Source: Bugulina stolonifera
Lineage: Eukaryota; Bryozoa; Gymnolaemata; Cheilostomatida; Bugulidae
DNA length: 64,000 nt
Reading direction: 5' to 3'
Assembly: GCA_935421135.1 (NCBI GenBank)
Contig: OW285195.1
Location: 12,120,391-12,184,390 of the forward strand
The translations under genes were made by a program, and so were the position numbers. The notes under the pieces are model-generated. The model was not told where the DNA came from. It ran no database searches and saw nothing but the letters and a program-made list of their open reading frames with translations. Within the stretch, counting starts at the first letter, position 1. Each line of letters begins with the position of its first letter. Below are positions 1-12,500 of this stretch, piece after piece.

Positions 1-1
1 A

Positions 2-3000
2 TACTCTTATAGGTGCAAAGAAGGTGCATCCTGTGGATACGGATGGAGTGCAGATTTGACACCAAGTATCTCCTCCATTACTCCTACCAACGGTGAGTTT
101 TGCCTCCTTTAATTGTTGCAGCCATTTTTACAATGAGTTATTTGCAGTGATTTGAGTGATACTTTTAAACGTAATTTATAAGTTTTTTTGCAAGTTTACA
201 AATTGCATTTTCTGTTTGTGTGTGCAGGAGGTGAAGGGGTGAAACTAACAATTGATGGTACCAAATTCTCCACGACGGCAGCAGACAACATGGTGATGAT
301 TGGAAAGTCTGCTTGTACTGCTTCAGCATCAACTGCTACTCAAATAACCTGTACACTTGGAAAAGGAGATGTAGGTAAGTGAGGGTGGGCAACATTGACA
401 CCCTCCTTACATGACTAATCAAATGTACTTGTTGAAATTAAACTACATGTAAGGTGTGTCCAATGATGACAGTGGGCTAGCAAGGAAACATCATACATGC
501 CCAGCATCATTGTAGTGTTAAAGCCATTAGTTTGAATAGTCAATCAGCAATTTTTCTACGATTTGTATCGGCATGGCAGGCTGGATAGAAGTATTAACAC
601 ATGGCAGGTATGACGTTGTTTGGCCTTACACTATTTTTATTATGCCTTTATTGCACTAGTACATTTTACTTAGTTGGTTATTGCACTGTCGACATAACCA
701 ACTCATTGCTTGTAAACAGTTTGTATGAAGTGATTTACATTTAATTGTCGTATAAATAAATCACTGTTACAGGAACTCATGAGGTCAAGGTCACCGTAGC
801 GGAGAAAGGTTTAGCCTCAGGAGCTGTGTCATTTGAAGTGGATTCTGGGGCTGTCGACAGTGTAGATCCAGCCACAGGAAGTAGTGAAGGTAATCCAAAG
901 TGATCTACATGTAAATCGGATCCTGTTACTGTAATGAATAGGATATGAATCACTCTCAGCATACCAATGAAATATTTTTGCTATGACATCATTTATTACA
1001 AGAAATATTGTAATGGTTTCTGTGATTTGGTGCGGTCGTCCTTGGACGACTATCGACCCAGAAATGAAGTGCCTATGAGTGGTAATAGGACTTCGCATTA
1101 CATGAAAGATCGAGCGGTCTCAGTAGCCCAATAACTACCAGAGACGACCCATCTGGTCCCAAGTCTGACCTTCAGACTATACTTTGAAAGAGAGTGATCC
1201 GACCTAGTAGGCGGTTCGCTAAGCGAATGACCTGACAAAAGGAAGTGAAAGTCTCTGTATCAAGTATAGATGTGTCTTTATTGAAACCCAAGTGAAGACT
1301 GAGACAATGAACAGTGAAACAATGCCCTTTATATAGTATAAGGACTTCCCCCCGACGTAGTGTCGGGAAAAGACGACGTTAGGTCGTCCGGAAGTTGCAC
1401 AACAAGATGACCGCCGGAAGCCCGACGGCCGACCCAAAATAGGTCGGGTTCTACAAAAGTTGCTTATAATGGTCCAATTCATGTACAAAATGAATATCAA
1501 TGGATTCTGAGAGGTCGGGCCTCTGTACATGGGTATAAAAGGCATAAAGGACTTAGTAATAATCATACATGAATGCACATCAGTATGTAATGGGTATAAA
1601 CACATGAATACACGTATATAGACAGTAATTAAATGGTTTAACATGCAATACAATTGAATGTGGGTATACGAGCAGCTAATTATGAGAGTTTGAGTGTCAG
1701 CTGAGTAGCGCTGTGACAACTACTAGGCACTTAGGGTGCTGTAGGTCTTTGTCCGGTAGCTGGAGTCGTATACAAATGTCCTGTACCATTACAATATTCG
1801 GTATTTACAATGCATGTTGTTATGAACTGTTCGAAAAAGCCTAGGTCTTATCGAAATGGAAAATTAAAACTCTTAATAAATGTACATGTAGGCAATCTTA
1901 TATTTTTTCGTAAACTATATTTGTAGGTGGAACTTCCGTAACTATCTCTGGAAATGGGTTTGCTGATGGTTCCACTGTAACTATTGATGGAAAGACTTGT
2001 GAGGTCACTGGTAGCATAACTCCGACTCAGATAGTCTGCATCACTCCAGACAATACAAAGACTACCGCCGTTACCATCTCTGTTTCTTCTGGAGGGCAGA
2101 CCTTAGAAAAGACGTCTGCTTACACGTACAATGATGCTCAAACACCAAAAATAACATCATTCACTCCCTCTTCTCCTTCTGCTTCAGGTACTACATTCTA
2201 TTTCCTCTAGGTTTGCAGAGCAAACCCTCTACTAACCTATACCCTTGTAGGCTGCATAATTTTAACCTGTTGAGCCAAAATCGCAGTCGTCATTGTAGGT
2301 TGGTTTGAAATGTTTTATTTTACTGACATCTTGGTTTTTCTTCAGCAGGTAATACTCAAATGAAACGAGTTGAATACCACACGTTTTGGCTTACTGGAAT
2401 GTTTATTATGCTAAATCCCCATTCCCTTGTTTCAATTTCATCTCAAAATAGCAGAATCTTTCCTTCCGACAGCACTCAATTTACATGAAAATATATTTAC
2501 GCTCGTATAATGCGTGTCACAAGCAATGACACCCACCAACTTTTCATTATCAATGATATGCCCACAGGAGGAGAGAAATTAGAGATCGTTGGCGAGGGTC
2601 TACAAGGGCTCGAATATTTAACTGTGGAGCTGGAAGATTCATCAAGCAAGCGTACTGAGCTAGATCTCATAGAAACAAAGACAACCGACACTGCTATAGC
2701 CTCTGTTCTACCTGCTCTCGCACCCGATACCTATACCATCATAGTGAAATCTGCAGGAAAGGGTTTGGCTAAGTTTACTGGGTAAGTCAAATATCTGACC
2801 TACTCCCTTCCCAAAGCTTGGTTTAATTTTAAATTCAAAAATAAGTCTAGAAACTTTTTGAATTGAATTCACTGTACTGCTGGAATGCTCCATTTAATTT
2901 AAATTTACATGTATATTGTCCTTGGTTAGTATACTACGTATTTACAGTGTATCTTGTGAACTTAGCTAAGAAATATTATGTTGTAATATTATCTCACTTT

Positions 3001-3536
3001 CTACTCCCAAACATAGCCCAAGTTTTTGGTGGCGTTTTGTCTGTGAAATCATATTACTGATTATTGTTTTACATAACAGGTCAGCAACACTCACAGTCAC
3101 CCTCAGAGTTGACGCAATCTCAGCTCAGAAAGGATCATTTGAAGGTGGAACCAGATTGATCATAAAAGGAGCTGGTTTTGGTAATGACTCTGAACAAGTA
3201 AGTATTAATCATTTTTAATTTAGATAGTAAGAATCAATTTAGTTTTTTCTGTCAGATGCTACAGATATTAAAAATATGCTAGTGGTTACAACTTGCAATT
3301 TTTCTCGTTTTCTTCAGCTGATTCAAAGGAGGCGTAACAGGTCAGTTGATTCAGAGGCGTCACCTACAGAGCTATACCATGTTGTTCCCACACTTATTAA
3401 ATGATTATTATTTAGGTGGTTGTGAAAACCGGAACAGCTGAATGTGACATAGAAACTATCGTGGATGACGCGATTACATGCTTGACTGGAAGAGGAGGTC
3501 AAACTGTAGTAGTCGGTAACTCTGGAACTGATACTA
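2..3536 (+). CDS. PKHD1L1: PKHD1L1-like exons 1-7: IPT/TIG domains
   Basis: Exons 2-92 (partial), 228-374, 773-889, 1927-2187, 2568-2781, 3080-3197 and 3416-3536, window residues 1-356. These encode about four Ig-like IPT/TIG domains. Typical starts are SISSITPTNGGEGVKLTIDG (exons 1-2) and GGTSVTISGNGF (exon 4), each followed by a Cys pair such as GKTCEV..QIVCITP. Exon 5 (GGEKLEIVGEGL) and exons 6-7 (GSFEGGTRLIIKGAGFG) are more divergent copies. Phases are 1,1,1,1,2,0,1. The intron between exons 3 and 4 is about 1.04 kb because it contains a solo LTR. Confidence 0.85.
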
Positions 3537-6500
3537 GTAAGTGGAAACTCATGTTGATTATTGTTTTATGTTTCCTTTCTCATGGCTGATCTCAGGCAGG
3601 GATGAAAAATGTTTGTAATCCCACACAGCACTCCCGACTTGTCAACTGAATCTTCTATACCCCATCTGATCTTTTGACCTCTACCCGGGTGGTAAAGCTT
3701 TCACATTGTTTACTAGAAATAGCTGGTGGGCATTTGCACAACTTGTGAAACCTTCCAGTTGGCATGATAGAATTTTCACTCTTACTAATATCTTATTTTA
3801 TCTTCTTTATTTAGTATATGGATTAGGCTATGCTTGGGACAAACCTGTGGTAGAGATTAAAGCTGGAGATATCGTTAGGTAATGTATTACGAAGATATTG
3901 TTAGGTAATGTATTACGAAGATATCGTTAGGTAATGTATTACGAAGATATCGTTAGGTAATGTATTACGAAGATATCGTTAGGTAATGTATTACATATGT
4001 ATCGTTAGGTAATGTATTACAGATATACCGTTAGGTAATGTAATGTTTGAATTACTTCTTTACTTTCATGACATGACTTTATAGGCGAGATGTATAGTAA
4101 TTTGACATTGCGTGTGCAGGGGTAGCCTCCATACATTGTAGCTTTTGAAATGTATTCATTCTTTAATAAAACTATGCGCATGTATCTATGTACATGTATA
4201 TACATACGTGTAGATTCCAGTGGGCATCACCACTCTTTGTCGAAGGTGTCAAGTTCAAGGTTATGCAAGCTCCTAACGCCCATGATCCCAACGATGGAAC
4301 AGGCTTTGATAGCGGAAATGGAACATACAATGGTTTGTATTACAGATTTACTCTAAATTCTGAACCTTCCCTCAATTACTTAATGTGCTTATATGACATG
4401 TTATAGTGTACCATAACATGCTGACACTGTCTGACATGAGGTGACACAGTTTGGCATGTGATGACACAGTTTGGCATTCAATGACACAGTTTGGCCTATG
4501 ATGACTTTTATGACAAATATACCTCCATTCTACTTGTTCAACAGGTCACTATGAATATCAATTCAATGACGTCGGCACATTCTACTATACAACTGGAGTG
4601 ATGGGTCCCAAAGAGGATATTGAGATGAGAGGAAAAGTGATTGTTTCAGAAAGACAAGCATTTGCTGCTGCCGTTACTGTCGAACGAGGAGGTCAAGCAG
4701 CAGAGATGAACTCTGGTTCAGGTACCTGCTCCCCTATTTTTGCGAATTTAGTCTGGTTATCTAACCTAGCTTATAAAGTTGAAGCTTGTATTATTAACAT
4801 GTAAGTAGAAGCGTATTTTACCTTCCAAGTCAGGACTATGTGGAACCTTAGCCAACAAAATCACAGCAGATAATCGCTGCTTGGTTTACACTACCCTGTG
4901 ATCTCCAACCCACTGGGAAGGAAGTACCTATTAATAGCTGATAATCTGCAATTTTATTTATCTTTAGGGGTCACGATCACTTTGGTCACAAATTGTGGGG
5001 AAAAAGGTACGACTGATGCTATTGGCTCATGCACTGAGAGCAATCCAGTCTCACCAGCAGAGTTTGAGTTTGCATATCTGGACTGCTACACGCCAGAGTT
5101 GACAGCACAGGATGTTAGTCAAGGCTATATCGATACAGCAATCACCCTAACGGGTACAGGTGAGTGAGTTGAGGAAGTCCAAGTAGTTCAACTAGGTTTG
5201 CTGTTTAAAAAGCGAGTTGTGGTAGTAAAATTATATGTCTTGTCAATATGTGGTGTGGTATGTGTGTTTTGGTGGGCTATTTCCAATTGAGGTCATGTAC
5301 TTTGTCATTTATGATAAGGTAATTCATACTGTCGTTGACAGGTTTCTCTGCTACTCCGTGTGACAATGAGGTTGCTATCGGAGAATATGGCTGCACTGTA
5401 ACTTCTGCCTCAGCTACTGAGATTGTGTGTAACATGGAGGCCAGCGAAGAACCAGATGTTGGAGTCAGCTTTGATCTAAATGTAAGATATTCTAGCGTTA
5501 ACTGGTCATAATAATGTGTCGCCTTGTGACACCACTTATATTTGAGTTATGTCTAATAGTAGCAATGTATAAGGGATATATTCTGACCACGCCATAGAAC
5601 TTGTTGAAATAACAATGTATGAGGAATATATGACCACACCATATAAGGTGTCAGAATTTTGCTGACTGCAGAAAGAGAGATGCCGAGTATTGCGAAGGCG
5701 GAACTGCACACTTATTCAATCATTCGTATAAGGCATCGTTGTGTGAAGTATGTATTGAGATTGGTAGTATAAGCCTTCCCATTCCCATTCTGTTATGAAT
5801 CCGCTTTCGTTTTCTAATACATAGGAGGCTGTTCTTTGGGAGGTACATGTAGTCTCAATGTGTTCATCTACTTCCCTGAAATTTTGATTTGAGTGTAACT
5901 ATGTAAGTGTATTGGTACATTTTGTATCATATTTGGCCGTTTTTTCTATTAAATGGTCGGAAAGTTACAGCGTATACTAATATAACTCTACGCGAATCTT
6001 GTTAAACAAAACAGCACTTTTGCGTCACATTCATTTTACCTAGAACCTGTACATGAAGCAAGTTACCCATGAACTACTGGATAATACTACTCTTCTATCT
6101 CAGAGGTGGCCTTGCAAAGGTCAGCCGGCTACTATAACCTGCTCCATTATTATTTAGGTGAGAGTGAACAACAGGGGATACCCTCAGGTCAAGGCTGAAA
6201 ACCGAAAATTCGCTTTGTTACCTTCTATGAAGACAATAAGTCCAGCCAAAGGGTCTGTTAATGGTGGTACCAAAGTGACTATTGACGGAGCTGGATTTGT
6301 CGGTAGGTACTTAGGCTAAAACTGCTATATACTTAGACTACACTGTTAGTTTCGTTTTTCTTTACCTTTGGTGAATACATGTATGTATATTGTATGCTGT
6401 ATATGTATATACAGATATGTATATTTAATTGAAAGTGAGGTGAGAAGTTAACCTTCGTGAACTTTGTGGACACAGAAGTACAGAATGTTTGGGGAAAAGT

Positions 6501-9500
6501 ACTTGTCTGTGCTTGAATAGCCCAATACATGTTATTGACTAATTAACTTTTACAGGTGTTACGAGCGTTTTTGTTGGACCATACGAATGTTCCATAGACT
6601 CGCAGACGTACACAAAGATCGTCTGTACCACTAGTGCAGCAGGATCTGCTTCAACCCAGACTATCGAAGTATCTGTGACAAACTCGCTAGGCGTTCTGCA
6701 GCCAGTAAAATGTGATGCAGTTAGCTGTGACTTTGAATATGACGTCGCGTCGACCCCCACTCTTACCTCTGTCACATCTCCTTCAGGCGTAAGCTTTTGT
6801 CATTAAACTTTACAGATATCCATGCATACAAGTATGAAGTTGTCCCTACAGCATAGTCATTTGTATTCAATAGTAGCCTAAAGTCTATTTGGCTCTCCAA
6901 AGGAATTAGGGCATTTATTAGGTTGGTAGTGGATTGCTCGGCCTGTTCAACAGTTGGAATGCAGGCTAGGACAACAATGGTCATTTATCACTTGAATCTT
7001 TTGGAGAGATTGTCAAAGGGAATAGACAGCCTTGCACATGTATTTTTCTGATTCACTGAATATGTTGAGAGCAGGTGCTATAAAAGCGTTTCCTGTCACT
7101 TTGTTACAGAACCTAAACACAGCATCTACTACTGTGGAAATGGCTGGTACTGGACTAGGTACGGAGACAGGTGATGTCACAATCTGGGTGGGAGATGTAG
7201 AGGGCACTGTGAGTGCTGTCGCTGACACTAGTGTCACATTCTCTATCACTGGTCTGGCAGCCGGCACACATGCTACCAAGGTGCTTATCGCAGGACTAGG
7301 TAAGTTTCTGTGGTTATCTAAATGTCATGGTGTTACATGTATATAAATAATTACTCTATATTGGTGGTAGTTGAATATAGCTTCTTTTCTAAGGCTCTAA
7401 TTAGTAGGTATTGCAGTGTAAGAATGTAATTACAAGTTTAAATTATGTTTTTTATTTAATCTGTGTAAAATGTGTAAAATGCAGCGCTGTAAATTTATTA
7501 ACTAAAGTCGCTGCCACTATTTCCCTTATATAGGTTTTTAGTGCAGGCGTACAGAAACTATACAGTGACCTCTTGGAGAGGTCATATTTTTACAACTTTC
7601 ATTGTTTCGGTGAATTTTATGTGCAGCAAGAGCATTGGCTACCATTTACTATCAATAGGGAGTGCATATCTCTCTAATTACTATTTATGTAACGTCTTCA
7701 ATTCCATTGTTTACATACAAATCATCTAGACTTGTGATATAAATTATTTACATATTAGTGCAAAATTAGTTCTGAATTTTATGTTTTGATATTCTCAGCA
7801 TTATTGTAATCCAAAACCTCAATGTTAACTCAGAAAAAAATTTGATGTTATGGCGTGGTTCCCCTTACCAGCAACGAATGCATCGAACATGTGTATGTAA
7901 CTTTTCAGGTCTTGCTACTGGACCATCTATCACAGTGGATCTTGTTTGCACCGACATTTCACCATCTGCCGGTTCTATCTGGGGAGGTCAAGCGGTCACC
8001 GTTACTGGTTCTGGATTTAGTTCTGAGACAGCTGTGTCCATCAATAATATAGCGTGTGAAGTAAAAGATCCAATGTCGGCCACTCAGGTAGGTTGATGGT
8101 TAAAATACTTGACATAGCAGAAGGGAGGATATAAAACTCAGTTACTATAACCTGTATCATGGTCTTCGCCCACCCACATGGTCCTGATCTGTACTGTGAG
8201 CTTACCCAGCAAACGCATAGTCTCCGCCCACCCACATGGTCCTGATCTGTACTGTGAGCTTACCCAGCAAACGCATAGTCTCCGCCCACCCACACGGTTC
8301 TGATCTGTACTGTGAGAGCAAACACATGGTCTCCGCCCACCCACACGGTTCTGATTTGTACTGTGAGCTTGCCCAGCAAGTAATCATTAGTCAGAGTCAC
8401 CCTAGTTAGGGTCAGTGTTTAAAACCCCATCTGAAAATCACTGTTTTCATTGGCTGAGCCATTGGCCTCCGATTCTGGGGTCAAGGTTATGACTGATGAC
8501 CCTCTTACCTCAGTGTCCACCTCCATAGAAAATTATACATAATACGCATGCTCACTATTCCAATGAACCAAGCAAAGTTTCTACCTAGTAATCTGTTTCT
8601 CTAATTTGTAGTCAAGAGGTGTTCGTTTATCTGTTGCTAGGTAATATGTGTAACTGGTGCTTCAGCCGCCGCTGATCAGTCTGTGGTCAAGGTCGATATT
8701 AATGTCAGTGGTGTTGGGAATTGCAAAGACCTGAAATTTGACTATGATTCTACCAAAACCCCTACAGTAAGTATTACATGGATTAGCTATTCCCAGGGCA
8801 CACTTATACATTCACACTATGGATAACGTAATACAATCATGAGGCTCATGATCTTAAGAAGTCTGTTGATCTGGTGTCAGATAAAGACGGCGCTTTAATG
8901 GCATATTTGATGTTAAGCTCTGAAAAGAATAAGAATGTGAAATATATTTTATTTATACCAATCTTATGCATGGCAATTGAGTGTAATCTTATGTTCTATA
9001 GATTACCCAATAACATTATGATCATACATGTACAATCTGTACTATAATCAATTAATAATTCAAGTATTGCCTGTGCATTCTATAGATAACCAGTATAGAC
9101 CCTACTAGCGGTGCTGCTGGCGATACCATCACAATAACTGGCACTGAGTTCTCGGCATCAAGTTCCACAGTTCATATCGGTAAGTGCTTAGTCTACTACT
9201 TTTGTAGGAGGGCGGTACTTCACTACCAGTTGGTAGGCGGTACTTAACCGCTGGTATCTATGTGGTGCTTAACTGCTGGTAGGTAGGCGGTACTTAACTA
9301 CTGGTAGGTAGGCGGTGCTTAACAGCTGGTAGATAGGCGGTACTTAGCTGCTGGTAGGTAGGCGGTGCTTAACAGCTGGTGGGAGGCCAGTGCTCAGTTA
9401 CTGATGGAGGACAATGCTCTATATTCGTTGAATAATCAACAAAACTAAACAGTAATCACTAATTATTTGACATGCATGTATATTACATTTTTATAGTGGA

Positions 9501-12500
9501 TTTCTAAATACTAATATATATTTACTGTACTTAATGACAGGTGGGGTTGAGTGCACGGGTGCTACAGGGACTACAACCAGTTTAGAGTGTACCGCTGGCT
9601 CTAGCGTACCAGGAACTGTAAATGTAATTGTAACAGTCGATCAGATTGGAGTCTCCAACAATGACATCACATTCGACTATGAGCTCAGCTCTGGCAGCAT
9701 TGACGAGGTTCAAGGTACCTGTCACAACTCTAGTTTTGAAATATTTGATTGAATTTTTGTAGTGCCCTTTCTTGCAGCAACTGATTGATAATTCCTACAA
9801 CATAAAATGATAAATATATAAAATTGTATTGTACTTACTTGAACTTACTACTGTGAGCTTATGTGATGACTGACACAGGTGGTCGAATGATTCTTGTTTA
9901 AGCAGTAGTAAATATAGCAACAAGTAATTTTATTATGGATTGCATAGCAATCTATCCGCTTTGCTGTTAGTTGAGTTTTAATGTTCACATTGCATTAATG
10001 CCCGGATGTGTTGGTCATATAGCCCCATATCTAAATAGGCCTAACGTAAGCTCTGCAAAACAATGTTTTATACATGTATTTAGTTGTATGCCTTTTCATT
10101 CTTATCTGTATAACTCAGAATCAGTGTTAGTATCAGAATTGCTTTTGGAAATTAATTTGATCGTTGGAACTTGTAAAAATTTTCATTGTAAATATTCGAA
10201 TCAGTGATTTTGGGAAAACGTTCATTCTCTGTTTTGACCATCATCCATTACTTTCAATAAACTTAATAGGTTTATCTATTTATATTTCAGGAAGTTTTGG
10301 TGGCGGTCAGGTCGTAACTTTAACAGGAAATGGATTCACCGATGCTACTACTATCACACTCTGTGGTGTCTCATGTGCAGTTAATCCATCAGCTGTCACC
10401 ACCACTACAGTAGAATTCACAACTCCATCAATGGAGCAAGGTTAGTTCTGTTGGACTTTATATCACTATGTCCGTTAAACTTTTTGGTAGGTTTAGTATC
10501 CTATAGCCGGTGTAGCCGTTAATGAACTGTATTGTTTTGTGTTTCATTTGAAAGAAATATGTCATCTAAATTGTTTTAAAATAGTAATGATATCCGTGGT
10601 GCTAAACACAATTCTTTAACCTGGCTGCTCAATAGCAGAGCTAGTTGAGGATCCACCACTGCCCATAGAGCGGGGTATTATTATAGTCCAATGTGGCATT
10701 TAGGGAAAACCTTCCGTACGAAAACCTCCAGGTCATTGGCGGGACTCGAACCTCCGTCCTGGCAGATAACTTATATTAGGCTCATGTTTATGTTGTGTTA
10801 TGTAAATGGAGATGTAGATGTTCGTAAGCCGAACAGCTTCTCATAAATGTCTGTGTTTTCAGACTATGGCAGCGCGAGCAAGTCATGTGATCTAGTTGTG
10901 ACTGTCGGTGATAGGAGTTCCACACTAGCCTCAGCTTACACCTACACTCAAGGCAACACTGCAGTAATATCTAGTGTCAGCCCTGCTAGAGGTGGTACTA
11001 AAGGTGGTACTAAAGTTACAATCACCGGAGAGAGGTTTAGGTAAGTTAGCTATCATATGTACCCAGACGTCGTCATCCAAATATGTGTTAAAACTACAAA
11101 CTTGCCCATGGTAATTAATTGATTCCATTTCATGTCCCTCTTCCATATACATGTACGTGTCACCACTCTGGAATTGGCCCGCTGTGCAGATTGTAATAGT
11201 CCTAGTAAATTGGTTATGATAACAATCTCGCTATTTTACAGAGACTATTTCATTTCCTGTATTGTGTCTCTTATACAGTGTCAGCGGAAATGATGTCACA
11301 ATTGACGGCACAACCTGTACAGTTGATTCTGAATCTGAGACTGAGATCATTTGTGAGACTGGAGAACCATCAAGTACCGTCAAATCACATGTTGTCGTGA
11401 AGGTAGCCAATAAGGGAGTCTCTCTCAAGGTAAGCTCTCTAGCTTCCTTTATACTGGTTATACCTATAGCATCACAGCTCTTACTTTGGGACTTGCAGAA
11501 TAAGACTTTCTGTAGTAGTTGTCTAGCTTATAATGATGACTGTCTTCGGTCAATTGGTTATCTTTTATTTAGCAAAACTTTTAGAATAGTAGAATTGATG
11601 TTTGCTTTATGTGTACATAAAATTTTAGGCAAATGCTCAGTATTGGTACGTAGACGTTTGGTCATCCAAGTTCACATGGGGTGGTCTAGACCCCCCAACC
11701 GCAGGGGAATTTGTGGTGGTGAAAGAAGGCCAAACTCTGCTGTTGGATGTAGATACAGAGGTGATGAAGATGATACTTATTCAAGGTACTTCTTACTTAC
11801 TATTACTCTTGACACGTCTGATCAATTGACTGCTATTGGCACGTCTGACCGATAGACTGCTATTGGCACGCCTGATCAATTGACTACTCTTGGCATGTCT
11901 GAACCAAATGTTTTCTAGTTTACAGACATCACTTTGTCCTAAAGTTGATGCAGAAATTTTTGTAGACGATTTAACAGTTGATATAAATGGTTGAAATTTT
12001 CTATGTCTGTTTGTTTGAAATCAGCTAATGTCTGAATTAGGCTTTGCAAACTAAATATCTCTGAATAGTATGTGGTATCATTAAAACTCGTTGTCATTCC
12101 AGGAGGTGAGCTGCTATTCGATGACAAGGACCTCACGCTTAGATCTGAGAACATCCTGATAGTTGGTGGAGGTGGACTTACTGTTGGCACTGAGGAGAAA
12201 CCATTTGAACATGAGGCTACTATAGAGATGCATGGACAGCTAAGAGCTCCTGAACTACCCATATATGGAGCTAAGTGTCTGGCTGTTAGAGAGGGTGAAC
12301 TCAGCCTTCATGGTAAGTCAACTACTATCTTAATAAATATCACTCAACTAGTAGTAACTAGCAGTCATTTCTACAATTAATGAGGTCTTCTTTATGATTA
12401 ATAAAACTGCTCACAATACATTGTATGTGTTGCTAGGCCAATGCTATAGGTTACAGTGGTTTGGCTCTTTCAACAATAGAACCTAAATCAATAAATTATA

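Noticed and set aside
1219..1719. 166-codon - strand frame, with a similar one at 41,056-41,496
   Set aside because: Both fall inside copies of the solo LTR and overlap its TATA/poly(A) region; resemblance reflects repeat identity, not a gene.
8155..8385. Regularly spaced repeats that could suggest a CRISPR array
   Set aside because: Units are contiguous without unique spacers, within an intron of a eukaryotic gene.
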